From contig CAYNZP010000004.1 of the NCBI GenBank assembly GCA_964401835.1, positions 124,001 through 188,000 on the forward strand: a stretch of 64,000 bases of DNA, written 5' to 3'. This document shows positions 8,453 to 16,459 of the stretch, in pieces. A program made the translations under genes and the position numbers. Below the pieces are notes generated by a model. That model was not told the origin of the DNA. It made no database searches and worked only from the letters and a program-made list of their open reading frames with translations. The number at the start of each line of letters is the position of its first letter. The stretch's first letter is position 1. This DNA is from CAYNZP01 sp964401835. Its GTDB lineage: Bacteria; Planctomycetota; Phycisphaerae; SM23-33.

Positions 8453-8531
8453 TCGGCCTAAACCCCGGCCGCTAATAGAAAAGAAATTTTTGGTTTTTGG
8501 GGAAGGGAAGGGTGGCTTGCATGCCCGCCAT

Positions 8532-9056
8532 TTAATTGACTTTGATCCAATATCGTCGAGTCACCCGTCCAGCCTGTTTTGAGTAGCTTTCCGAATCCAG
8601 CACCCCGCCATTCTTGAGGATCACTCGCTGCGATGCAACATTGTCCTTATCACATGTAATAAGCACCTCGCAAATGCCAAGCTCACAGGCCTTTTCCAAA
8701 GCTAATTTCAGCATTAGCGTCCCGTAGCCGTTATTTCGCTCGCTCGGTCGGACGGAGTAGGCTATGTGCCCTCCGAAGTCTAGAAGTGCCTCTGTCAATC
8801 GGTGCCTGATGTCACACATGCCGATGATATGTTCGCCGCGTACAAGCCAGTATGTGGAGTCCGGAACCCAATTAACGGGGAGATTCTTGCCTTGAGCGTA
8901 GTCTCGCACCCTACAAATAAAAGCTCCAAAATCATCTCCGCAATGCCAACTTGACCCCGGCAAATCGCCAGCTTGCTCAAACTCACTTAGGAGTTCCATG
9001 AAGGCGCTTCGCATATCCTCGCTTGGCTCGATTAGTATAATTTTGTCTTCAGCCAT
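8532..9056 (-). CDS. GNAT-family N-acetyltransferase
   Basis: A 174-residue GNAT acetyltransferase. The acetyl-CoA site is in IAYSVRPSERNNGYGTLMLKLAL (family R/Q-x-x-G-x-G/A, here RNNGYG), followed by the usual VLITCDKDNVASQRVILKNGG strand-helix that ends the fold. The substrate is not deducible; the sequence resembles general small-molecule or amino-acid acetyltransferases found singly in many genomes. The ATG at 9056 is preferred, with GGGA upstream; a TTG at 9071 adds five residues. It is the last gene of a minus-strand run of six and follows a second GNAT gene by 55 bases. Confidence 0.8.
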   Translation of the reverse strand: MAEDKIILIEPSEDMRSAFMELLSEFEQAGDLPGSSWHCGDDFGAFICRVRDYAQGKNLPVNWVPDSTYWLVRGEHIIGMCDIRHRLTEALLDFGGHIAYSVRPSERNNGYGTLMLKLALEKACELGICEVLITCDKDNVASQRVILKNGGVLDSESYSKQAGRVTRRYWIKVN

Positions 9057-9111
9057 CGCTATGTTTCCCAATATCTATTTGCCGGCCCACTCTACGAACT
9101 TGAGAGGAGCT

Positions 9112-9579
9112 TTACGTTTTAGTGTTTTTGCGGGTTTTCTTGACTTTGGAAAGGAGTTTATCTGCTGTTGGTCCGTGGTCAAGGAGCCAGGTCCCAGTGT
9201 TTTTTCGAAAACCCAGCCGCTTATAGAACCGTTCTACTTTTTTATCAAAAACCTGTATCTGAAAATGATGGGGAGAAAATGTGTCTGCCTTTGCTATCAA
9301 CATGTTGGCAATGGCAGTGCCTATTCCTTGTCTTCGATAGTTTTCATCCACAATGAGCGTATCGAGTAGAAGGTCGATTCGTCCATCCCCTGTGAGAGTC
9401 CCTAAACCGACAAGTTTCTCATCGTCCCAGGCTGAAGCAACGAACAGGGCCTTTTTTAGCATCCACTCTATTTCACTCAACCTGAGCCAATCCCAAAGTT
9501 GAGCTTTACGGAAAAGTGTTTTGATGCTATGGCAAGAAATGCGTTTGGTCGATTTATAAGTGATCCTTCTCTTTGTCAT
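9112..9579 (-). CDS. GNAT-family N-acetyltransferase
   Basis: A 155-residue GNAT protein, distinct in sequence from its neighbour. The CoA-binding motif is IVDENYRRQGIGTAIANMLI (R-R-Q-G-I-G), and the C-terminal FQIQVFDKKVERFYKRLGFRKN is the classic FYxxxGF end of the fold. The tail is lysine-rich (KKTRKNTKT). The ATG at 9579 is preferred because AGGGGA lies just upstream; the frame remains open for 15 more residues. Substrate unknown. Confidence 0.8.
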   Translation of the reverse strand: MTKRRITYKSTKRISCHSIKTLFRKAQLWDWLRLSEIEWMLKKALFVASAWDDEKLVGLGTLTGDGRIDLLLDTLIVDENYRRQGIGTAIANMLIAKADTFSPHHFQIQVFDKKVERFYKRLGFRKNTGTWLLDHGPTADKLLSKVKKTRKNTKT

Positions 9580-9640
9580 GTTGTTTCCCCTGAAAGCAAT
9601 TTTCTCGGCGGGTAGAGCGGGCATGCCAGCCCACTACGAA

Positions 9641-9955
9641 TTAGTTATCTTTAGAATCGAACGTTCCGATCTTGATAAAGGTGTCCTCGCCTTTTGCCCA
9701 AGCCCTCAGATTCGCAAGCCGTTCGCCGTTGGCGCCGTGTTCGGGATTGTCGAAGAACTCCTGCAGAACGCTGCACGGCAGTTCCGCGCAAAGCCCACAG
9801 TGGTGGATGCTTTTTTCGAGACAACACTTAGCTACGGCACACTCGCCCCAGAACATCTCGCCCTTGCATCCCTGACAGCCGGGGCAGTTGGTCTTATCCT
9901 TCCACTCGCACGCGCCGCAATAGGCCCCGCACATGCCAATCTGTTTTTTGTCCAT
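9641..9955 (-). CDS. Cys-rich DUF3795 family protein
   Basis: A 104-residue protein with many cysteines concentrated in the first 61 residues (GMCGAYCGACEW, CPGCQGC, CAVAKCC, HCGLCAELPC). This is the pattern of the DUF3795 family, small proteins that probably bind zinc or an iron-sulfur cluster. The C-terminal third (LANLRAWAKGEDTFIK) is also typical. AAAGGAA precedes the ATG. Function is not established in the family. Confidence 0.75.
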   Translation of the reverse strand: MDKKQIGMCGAYCGACEWKDKTNCPGCQGCKGEMFWGECAVAKCCLEKSIHHCGLCAELPCSVLQEFFDNPEHGANGERLANLRAWAKGEDTFIKIGTFDSKDN

Positions 9956-9984
9956 TGAGTTTCCTTTACTGGTTTAACCGTGAA

Positions 9985-10437
9985 CTACGCCCCTGGCGTT
10001 GGTGGTGGGCCGGATTGTTCGAAGGTGGCCGAAGCAGGGGCAGTTCGCCCGAACATTGCTTTAACCGATTCTCGAGAAAGTACGATTATCGTGAATATGC
10101 CCAGCACCGTTCCGAATGGCACGAACATGCAACTGATGGCTGCAATGACGAAACAATACATGTAACGAGTGCGTTTGGCCAGACATCGGCCTGCGGTGAT
10201 TATCAAGGCTGCTAACGTCCAACTGAGCAGAACCAAGGCACCGCCCAAAATTATCAAATTTATTCCTCCGAATAATGTCGGCTCACCATTAGGATCAACG
10301 GAAATAACCAGTCCTATCATTGAAAGTGTGATTAATATCGGATTATAGGTAAACATGGAGGGAAATAGGACGAATAGCCCACCAACGATATAATGAAAAA
10401 TCGATAACAACTTCAGGTGTTGTTCATCCTGATTCAT
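9985..10437 (-). CDS. Small integral membrane protein (four spans), unknown function
   Basis: A 150-residue protein starting MNQDEQHLKLLSIFHYIVGG, an N-terminus I know from conserved hypothetical membrane proteins in soil and planctomycete genomes. Four hydrophobic segments are visible (about 14-30, 33-46, 55-82 and 95-115), and the C-terminus is Pro/Ala-rich and probably cytoplasmic. No catalytic motif is visible. AAGGGGA is well placed before the ATG. It lies 29 bases upstream of the DUF3795 gene on the same strand. Confidence 0.7.
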   Translation of the reverse strand: MNQDEQHLKLLSIFHYIVGGLFVLFPSMFTYNPILITLSMIGLVISVDPNGEPTLFGGINLIILGGALVLLSWTLAALIITAGRCLAKRTRYMYCFVIAAISCMFVPFGTVLGIFTIIVLSRESVKAMFGRTAPASATFEQSGPPPTPGA

Positions 10438-10485
10438 AATTTTCCCCTTTAGTTATTAGCGACCAAACTACCGACTACTTAGTCA

Positions 10486-10881
10486 CTAATCATCTTTTTC
10501 GCCAAGTTTTTCTTCGATACTTCGGATTTTTTTTGAGACCTCGTTCAGGCGGAATTCGATAGAGTTGAGAATCCAGAATTGAAAATGCTCGACCTTCGCC
10601 TGTTTGTGGATCATCCAGATAATCTTCACAGAGACAGCCAGCACACCAAGTTCAATGGAAAAAAGCGGCGGCAGTAGCGAGAGTTTATCCGGATACAGAT
10701 GCCGAAGGCTGTCCATTCCCAGCAGAAGCAAGATAATGATGATGAAGGCGACATTTATTACTTTGTCACGTCGAGCTGCTGCCGAACCGCCGATCTCGCC
10801 GACGATAGCGCGGATCTTTTCCTTCTCAGCCCGAAATTCCTCAAGTTCCTGTCTTAATGCTGTCGTGTCATGTTCGGTCAT
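10486..10881 (-). CDS. Two-span membrane protein with coiled-coil ends, unknown
   Basis: A 131-residue protein. An N-terminal charged helix (residues 5-35, likely coiled coil) leads into a hydrophobic span around 41-57 (NVAFIIIILLLLGMDSL), a second around 68-90, and a charged C-terminal helix (NSIEFRLNEVSKKIRSIEEKLGEKDD). I do not recognise a family. The start has only a weak GAG upstream. Its place in the accessory minus-strand block gives no functional clue. Confidence 0.6.
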   Translation of the reverse strand: MTEHDTTALRQELEEFRAEKEKIRAIVGEIGGSAAARRDKVINVAFIIIILLLLGMDSLRHLYPDKLSLLPPLFSIELGVLAVSVKIIWMIHKQAKVEHFQFWILNSIEFRLNEVSKKIRSIEEKLGEKDD

Positions 10882-10949
10882 TTTTTTTACTCAATCGATG
10901 TTATAAATAAAAAATTCGGACTTTAAATTTCTGAATTCTGTCATTTGCT

Positions 10950-11543
10950 TCAATCAAACTGGAATAAGTTCTTTTTGAAATCTCTTACCTTGGGCATCGC
11001 CGAACCAGCATCGATGACATGTCCTTCCTCGCCCAGCCGGCCCGCCTGGGCAAGTGCTCCTCCGGGGAGTTTGTCGATAAGTTCGCCGGTATCTCTTACC
11101 ACGCGCCAGTAGGGCGTTATGCGCGTCTTGCCGTCGCGCAGGTCTTCTTCGGCGGCTTCGGCGGCAATCCGCAGGAAAATGCCCGTTGTCATCGGGCATG
11201 TGCTGTCGGCTCCGTGGTCACGTGCGAGCTTGGCCCGAATCTGTGACTGGGTAACCAGCTTGCCCTTGCGAACTTTCTTTATGAGGGCGTCAACATCGCA
11301 CGGAGCGGGAACCAACATAGTGCCCGTGCCGAAGCGCCTCTGCATTCGCGGAGGAATGTCGACTACCTTGGGAACACCTTTAGAATTGCGGAGCTTTTCC
11401 CGCCACGATTTGCACTTCCATTTTATCTCGGTTTTTTTTGCATCTGCTGCCTTGGCTTTGGTTTTTTTGGAGGCTTTGGTTTTTGGCTTGGTTTTCCTGG
11501 AAGACTTGGGTTTGGTTTTGGACTTTTTTTTCACTGCAGCCAT
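10950..11543 (-). CDS. MGMT-like protein with lysine-rich N-terminal tail
   Basis: A 197-residue protein. Residues 1-42 are almost entirely Lys, Ala, Thr, Ser and Arg, like a histone H1 tail. The rest matches proteins usually labelled 'MGMT family' (KSWREKL, IPPRMQRRFGTGTMLVPAP, KLVTQSQIRAKLA, TCPMTTGIFLRIAAEAAEEDL, TPYWRVVRDTGELIDKLPGG). The PCHR active-site motif of O6-methylguanine methyltransferases is not present, so methyl transfer is not supported; a DNA-binding role of the winged-helix type is an inference. A good AGGAG precedes the ATG. It is divergent from the lptD-like gene. Confidence 0.6.
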   Translation of the reverse strand: MAAVKKKSKTKPKSSRKTKPKTKASKKTKAKAADAKKTEIKWKCKSWREKLRNSKGVPKVVDIPPRMQRRFGTGTMLVPAPCDVDALIKKVRKGKLVTQSQIRAKLARDHGADSTCPMTTGIFLRIAAEAAEEDLRDGKTRITPYWRVVRDTGELIDKLPGGALAQAGRLGEEGHVIDAGSAMPKVRDFKKNLFQFD

Positions 11544-11634
11544 GGTTTTTACTCCTCACAGAGAGGTATCCAAGGCATTATTGCCGGCTTTTGTCGGCGT
11601 TGCAACCGTGTAATTGCCTCAAAAAGGTCAAATG

Positions 11635-11675
11635 CAGGCCCAGGCGGGGTTTGATGCCCAAACGGGCCTGTTTAA
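11635..11675. repeat. Inverted repeat between divergent genes
   Basis: CAGGCCC (11635-11641) pairs with GGGCCTG (11664-11670); the interior also contains GCCC/GGGC pairs. A short TTTAAT follows on the plus strand. It could be a weak terminator or a protein site just upstream of the lptD-like promoter. Confidence 0.4.
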
Positions 11676-11679
11676 TCAA

Positions 11680-11707
11680 TTGACTTACATGCTCAGGGTT
11701 CTATAAT
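11680..11707 (+). promoter_or_regulatory. Promoter for the LptD-like gene
   Basis: TTGACT (11680-11685), a 16-base spacer and a perfect TATAAT (11702-11707) lie about 100 bases upstream of the start codon. Confidence 0.75.
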
Positions 11708-11806
11708 CGCGGCAAATATGGTTACTTGCACGCCGAGAGTTTTCTGGCGTTTTTTGACAATTTTGACATTTAAGTTGGCGAGAGTGAGATGACGGAGCAT
11801 CCCATT

Positions 11807-14788
11807 ATGAAAGTACGACGCTTGCTGGTTCTGGCGGCTGTTGTATCGATTCTTGCTCCGCTATGCTTGGCTGGCTCAGCCGACGATAAGTACATCCACG
11901 AAGACGCCAAAATTTCCGGCAAGGAAATTCACTCCTTTGTAGAAGACGGCCAGCAGGTTTCAGTCGTTCTGGGCAGTTTCAAGCTCGAACTCGGCGAGAC
12001 GGTTTTGACCTCCCGTGACGCTGTAATCTGGATAAGCAGCCAAAAGTCCGGCCCTTCGGTATTCAACGACATTACGGTCTACCTCGAAGGCAAGGCGAGA
12101 ATCGTAGAACAACGCGGGGCCCAAACCACCGACCAGATAATCCTCGTTACGCTTTTCCACGACGGCAAGATTCACGCCTCGGGCACAATGTCGCAGCGGC
12201 CTTTGGATAACTTCCCACTTTATCTGCGGGCCAAATCTGCAAAGCAGGCGCGCGAGCAGGGCTATCCGCAGCGGAAGGTTGAAGACGACTCCCAGGCTGT
12301 TCCTCTACTGATATTCGCAGAAGACAAAGACGCAGCAGACGCTTTAACCGACCTGACTCCGACCACGACCCCAGCCGAGGATAAATGGCAGGTCGAGGCA
12401 ACCTCCAAGTCCGAAGACCTGGACGTTGTCAAGGTTCGCAAGGTCGAGAAGAAAAAGGAAGTTCACCCCGTCGCGTGGCAGGCTGACAGTTTCACTTCCG
12501 AGATGCGTGGCGATACCCGCATAACTATCGCCAAGGGTAATGTGTATCTTTCTCAGGGCGATCCCAGGAGCGAATTATTCCTCGAGCTTCGCAGCCAGGT
12601 CGCAGTGATTTTCAGTGGCAAGGTTCCCGCAAAGCAGTCCCGCAGCCCATACAGCCCGAAGATAAAGGGGGTTGACAAAGACTTTATTACCGGCGTCTAT
12701 CTCGATGGCGATGTCATTATAGCCCGCGGAGAGAGATACATGCGGGCTCCGAGGGCTTACTACGACTTCGCACTCGACAGGGCGATCGTTCTCGACCCGG
12801 TCTTCCGGACGATTCAAAAGCAGCGAGAGATTCCGATTTATGTCCGTGCTAAAGAGGCGCGGCTGCTCTCGGCCCGCGAGGTGTACTTCAAGGACGCGAA
12901 GGTCTCGACCAGCGACTTTTATTCCCCGAGCTACCATATCGGGGCCAAGTCTACTTATTTTATGGACAACACGCCTTACGACGAAGAGGGCGAACGCCTC
13001 GGCGAGCGCAGCTGGCTGGCGACGATGAAGCATACCACCTTCAATGTCCGCTCCGTTCCGCTTATGTACCTGCCGTCAATCCGTGGGAATTTGACGGAAG
13101 GTAACTCTCCGCTCCGCAAAGCGCAGTTCGGCAAGAGCGGCCGGTTCGGCGTTGGCGTCGAGACGCAGTGGCATTTATTCCGGCTTTTGGGTTTGCTCGA
13201 GCCCGAAGGCGTAAAGGGAAGGCTGAACCTGGATTGGTACGAGCGAGGCGTGCTGGGCGGTATAGACCTGGATTACGCACGCCGGGAGAAGAACCGCCAA
13301 TATAGCGGTTTCGTGAAACTCGCCGGCCTGTCCGACGATAAAGCAAAAGACAAATTCGGCGATGTGCGAGACAATATTTCCGCCCCGGACAAGCGTGGCA
13401 GAGCACTGGCCCGTCATAAAGAGTTCCTGGCGGGTGACTGGACTGTGCAGTTGGAGTTCAGTTATATCACCGACCGCAACTTCCTTGAGGAGTTCTATCC
13501 GTCCGAATTCTTTGCCGGCAAGGAACAGGACACTCTCGCCTATGCCAAGAAACAGACTGACAACTGGGCCTTGACTGCCCTGGCACAGACCAAGATCAAT
13601 CGCTTCCAGACGCAGACGGAATCTGCCCCGGACGTGGAGTTTTACATGCTGGGCCAGCCGTTGCTCAAAGACAGGCTTACGTTCTACAGTGAATCGCGGG
13701 CCGGCTGGAAAAGGTTCCGCGCTCGTAAGGGCATGGGCATAAACGACAGCAGCTTCTTCGGCCGTTTCGATACGCGAAACGAAATTGACATGCCGCTGGA
13801 CTTTGGCCCGCTAAGCGTAGTGCCTTACGTCGTAGGCCGGGCCACGTACTGGAGCGACGACTTGCCGGTCAATGGCGAGAAGTGGCGGCCTTACGGGCAG
13901 GTCGGTGTGAAGTCGACCACGCACATCTGGAAAGTTTACGACGGTGTCAACAGCCGCATATGGGACCTCAACCGCCTCAAGCATATTATCTCGCCGTATG
14001 TCTCGGCCTGGATTGCATGCAGCGACGGGGTAGAGCCCGGCGATCTTATCGAGGGCGACCCGGACGACAAGATGCCCAAGGACTCTATCATGGGCGAGCT
14101 GTTCCCGATAGACCCGGACATCGAGGAGTTTCTCGACCGCAGCAGCGGCTTGGCTTTCGGCCTTCACCAGAGGTTGCAGACAAAGCGAGGTCGGCCCGGC
14201 CAGGAAGAAACCGTCGATTGGATGCGGCTGAATGTGAACGTAGGGATTTATGACAACGGCAAAGACCGGCAAACCTCAGACGGGCGGTTCTTCTGGTATC
14301 GGCCGGAGCACAGCATCGCACGCAATCATGTTAATGCCGATTACACATGGAATATCTCCGACTCAACCAGCGTCCTGGCCGACACGAATTACGATATTGA
14401 CGATGGCGACATCGACCGCTTCAATGCCGGCTTGGCCGTGCAGCGCGACCCGCGTCTGCGATACTACCTTGGAACCAGATACATCCGCGAGGTGGATTCG
14501 TTCGTCGGGACGGCTGGCTTCAATTACAAGATAAGCCGCAAGTACTCCGTCAGCGCGTTTGAGCAGTACGACTTCGATTTTGACGGCGGCAAGAATATGG
14601 CCACTTCGTTTTCGATTATCCGCAAGTTACCCCGCTGGTTTGCCGGCGTGACATTCGTTTTCAATCAGGCTGACGGCGACGGCGACGATGAAATCGGCAT
14701 GTTCCTGACACTCTGGCCCGAAGGCATTCCGGAAGTCCGCATTGGCGGCGACAAATTCACTCTCATGGGCCAAAGCAGCATGAACTAG
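11807..14788 (+). CDS. lptD: LPS-assembly protein LptD-like outer-membrane protein
   Basis: A protein of about 993 residues with a signal peptide (MKVRRLLVLAAVVSILAPLCLAG). The N-terminal half contains LptA/OstA-type jellyroll sequence (for example TITIAKGNVYLSQGD-like and YLDGDVIIARGERYMRAPRAYYDF, the 'D-G-D-V ... A-x-x-A-x-Y-D' pattern), interrupted by a charged linker around residues 140-230. The C-terminal half is rich in alternating aromatic strands (for example NHVNADYTWNISDSTSVLADTNYDI), as in the LptD beta-barrel that inserts lipopolysaccharide into the outer membrane. Family members are usually 750-850 residues, so this one is long. The ATG at 11807 has GGAG nine bases upstream and starts the signal peptide; an ATG at 11789 would add six residues. 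Subfamily identity is inferred from architecture, so the symbol is tentative. Confidence 0.72.
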   Translation: MKVRRLLVLAAVVSILAPLCLAGSADDKYIHEDAKISGKEIHSFVEDGQQVSVVLGSFKLELGETVLTSRDAVIWISSQKSGPSVFNDITVYLEGKARIVEQRGAQTTDQIILVTLFHDGKIHASGTMSQRPLDNFPLYLRAKSAKQAREQGYPQRKVEDDSQAVPLLIFAEDKDAADALTDLTPTTTPAEDKWQVEATSKSEDLDVVKVRKVEKKKEVHPVAWQADSFTSEMRGDTRITIAKGNVYLSQGDPRSELFLELRSQVAVIFSGKVPAKQSRSPYSPKIKGVDKDFITGVYLDGDVIIARGERYMRAPRAYYDFALDRAIVLDPVFRTIQKQREIPIYVRAKEARLLSAREVYFKDAKVSTSDFYSPSYHIGAKSTYFMDNTPYDEEGERLGERSWLATMKHTTFNVRSVPLMYLPSIRGNLTEGNSPLRKAQFGKSGRFGVGVETQWHLFRLLGLLEPEGVKGRLNLDWYERGVLGGIDLDYARREKNRQYSGFVKLAGLSDDKAKDKFGDVRDNISAPDKRGRALARHKEFLAGDWTVQLEFSYITDRNFLEEFYPSEFFAGKEQDTLAYAKKQTDNWALTALAQTKINRFQTQTESAPDVEFYMLGQPLLKDRLTFYSESRAGWKRFRARKGMGINDSSFFGRFDTRNEIDMPLDFGPLSVVPYVVGRATYWSDDLPVNGEKWRPYGQVGVKSTTHIWKVYDGVNSRIWDLNRLKHIISPYVSAWIACSDGVEPGDLIEGDPDDKMPKDSIMGELFPIDPDIEEFLDRSSGLAFGLHQRLQTKRGRPGQEETVDWMRLNVNVGIYDNGKDRQTSDGRFFWYRPEHSIARNHVNADYTWNISDSTSVLADTNYDIDDGDIDRFNAGLAVQRDPRLRYYLGTRYIREVDSFVGTAGFNYKISRKYSVSAFEQYDFDFDGGKNMATSFSIIRKLPRWFAGVTFVFNQADGDGDDEIGMFLTLWPEGIPEVRIGGDKFTLMGQSSMN

Positions 14789-14833
14789 TTGGGCCGGTAA
14801 TCAGTTGATCGGTTGAACAGGAGAGATATCTCT

Positions 14834-15256
14834 TTGGAGACAAGTGTACAAATTGCAATAATTTCAGCTTCAGCTAGCATCATCGTTGCATCATTAACGT
14901 TTATCCTTAACAAAAGAGCACAAAGGGCTCATGAGCTTCGACAAAGAAAATTAATACATTTTCAAGAGCTTCTTTCCGCGATATCCGATTTAGCTGTTGA
15001 TGGGATTGATAAAGATGAAGCGAATCAGAAATTTGCTCATACTGTCAATACAATAGTATTAGTTGCCCCACAATCAGTCATTCAAGTTTTAATGGCATTT
15101 CATGATGAGGTTAAATTTACCAATTCCAATTTTACCAAAGAAAAACATGACCGACTTTTAAAAGAATTGATTTTGGCTATTCGCCAAAACCTGGATTTGC
15201 CATATAAAGATGATCCTGAAACTTTTGATTTTCATCTTATTGGTTCTAAATCCTAA
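14834..15256 (+). CDS. Small AT-rich membrane-anchored protein, unknown
   Basis: About 140 residues with one N-terminal membrane span (IAIISASASIIVASLTFIL) followed by a basic, mostly helical cytoplasmic part (NKRAQRAHELRQRKLIHFQELL ...). I do not recognise a family. The start is best placed at TTG 14834, which has AGGAGA nine bases upstream; an in-frame TTG at 14813 is an alternative. Base composition is clearly more AT-rich than its neighbours, with A/T-ending codons, suggesting recent acquisition. It lies between the lptD-like gene and a convergent L,D-transpeptidase gene. Confidence 0.55.
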   Translation: METSVQIAIISASASIIVASLTFILNKRAQRAHELRQRKLIHFQELLSAISDLAVDGIDKDEANQKFAHTVNTIVLVAPQSVIQVLMAFHDEVKFTNSNFTKEKHDRLLKELILAIRQNLDLPYKDDPETFDFHLIGSKS

Positions 15257-15300
15257 ACATTGCGTGTGGCACAGTTAGCTTGCTAGCCGTGTTCTATGAG

Positions 15301-16329
15301 TCATTCCCTTATTTTCACAGTTGACCAGAACTCGTACAGGCTGGCGAAGGCGAGTTCTATGTCCGCATCTACCAGGCGGATGCAGCCGAGGGATTCAGCC
15401 TTGCCAATGCTCTCCGGCTCGTTCGTGCCGTGTATGCCATAGCCGACATGCGGATTCGTGTTCTCGTCAATGCCTTCCAAACTTATCCAGTACCCTTGCG
15501 CCCCCAGCGGGTAGTCCGGCTCGCCCCAGAGAATCTTGTGCTGATGCTGGCTGTTCGGCGGCGGGTTCCATGGGGCCTGGACCATCTTCTTACCCAGGGC
15601 TACTCGCCACATGCCCATCGGCGTCGAGCCGTTCATGCCCAGCCCGACACCCAGCCGCTTTACAAAAACCTTCGGCGAACCCTCGCGATGCAGGAACAGG
15701 TCCATCGTGAAACTGCTCTTGTTGACGATGGCATGGAAGGGGCCCTGTATCATCTTGAGCCGCTGGCCGGCGCGGATTTTGGTAGCGTCGGCGATGCGGT
15801 TGACCTTCAGTATCAGCTGCGGCGGGATGTGCAGGTTTAGCTTCCGCTCTACACGCTGGAGCACCTCGCCCGACTGGAAGGTGTAATAAAAACAGTACGG
15901 GTCGTCTTCAAGTACGTTGGGCGACAGGATCGTCAGCTGCGAAAGCTCCGCAAGGATATTAACGGCCATTTCCTGCTGATCGGCTGTCAACGCTCCGCTG
16001 AATAGCGCCTCGGAAAGGGCGCTTCTTGCGTCGATTAAGTTTTTCGTGCTGCCGGACTGGAAAAGCTCTATGCCTTGGCGGTAAAGCTCACTTGCGGCAG
16101 ATGTCTGCTCATTGGTCGCGGCTGGTGCCGGCGTCTCGATTTCCTGCGGCTGGGGGATTTCAACTGGGGGAGCTTGAATGGTCTCGGTATTATCCGGCCG
16201 GGCGATAACGACGGGCTGTTCGGACTTGCCCTTCTTGTCGCCATTGACGGTGATAAGGAGGAAAAAGAAAACCCCCAGGCCTGCCAAAACCACGACTGTC
16301 GCAAGTAAACGTTTGCTTTTCTGCTTCAT
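15301..16329 (-). CDS. L,D-transpeptidase (YkuD) with LysM-like domain
   Basis: A 342-residue, membrane-anchored protein: basic N-terminus, one span (LLATVVVLAGLGVFFFLLITV), a Pro/Glu-rich linker, a helical TPR-like part (SELYRQGIELFQSGSTKNLIDARSALSEAL), a LysM-like segment (FQSGEVLQRVERKLNLHIPPQLILKVN) and the C-terminal YkuD catalytic domain. The catalytic motif is HGTNEPESIGKAESLGCIRL, with His, Ser, Cys nucleophile and Arg in the family spacing. It should form 3-3 cross-links or attach proteins to peptidoglycan in the periplasm, evidence that this organism makes peptidoglycan. ATG 16329 has GGAG nine bases upstream; ATG 16362 would place the start inside a repeat. Confidence 0.88.
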   Translation of the reverse strand: MKQKSKRLLATVVVLAGLGVFFFLLITVNGDKKGKSEQPVVIARPDNTETIQAPPVEIPQPQEIETPAPAATNEQTSAASELYRQGIELFQSGSTKNLIDARSALSEALFSGALTADQQEMAVNILAELSQLTILSPNVLEDDPYCFYYTFQSGEVLQRVERKLNLHIPPQLILKVNRIADATKIRAGQRLKMIQGPFHAIVNKSSFTMDLFLHREGSPKVFVKRLGVGLGMNGSTPMGMWRVALGKKMVQAPWNPPPNSQHQHKILWGEPDYPLGAQGYWISLEGIDENTNPHVGYGIHGTNEPESIGKAESLGCIRLVDADIELAFASLYEFWSTVKIRE

Positions 16330-16348
16330 GAGTTCCATCTCCGGCAAT

Positions 16349-16379
16349 ACCAAGGTTGGCATGCTATGCCAAAAATTTT
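16349..16379. repeat. Hairpin repeat, copy 1
   Basis: CCAAGGTTGGCATGCTATGC followed by CAAAAATTTT. Within it TTGGCAT and ATGCCAA form a perfect 7-base-pair hairpin with a GCT loop. It is repeated 80 bases downstream. Confidence 0.7.
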
Positions 16380-16428
16380 CAGCATCATATTCAAACGCTT
16401 TGCGTTATCAGTCGACGCTGAATTACAA

Positions 16429-16459
16429 ACCAAGGTTAGCACGCTATGCTAAAAAATTT
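16429..16459. repeat. Hairpin repeat, copy 2, overlapping the end of fau
   Basis: Second copy of the same 31-base unit with a few changes (CCAAGGTTAGCACGCTATGC then TAAAAAATTT). The G to A change in the left arm is matched by C to T in the right arm, keeping the pair. The TAG stop of the minus-strand fau gene (16444-16446) lies inside this hairpin. Confidence 0.7.

Larger units (their letters stand above)
8127..8531. other. Gene-free 405-base stretch rich in short repeats and hairpins
   Basis: No convincing reading frame is present. It starts with imperfect tandem copies of AGTAGCC/AGTAGTT and three copies of an AAAACTGCCG-like decamer (8137-8170), then a second AGTAGCC/AGTAGTC cluster (8237-8264) with an inverted copy, a long imperfect palindrome (8388-8452) and a CGGCC/GGCCG hairpin (8454-8471). 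It separates the plus-strand STN gene from a convergent minus-strand block. Confidence 0.7.
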
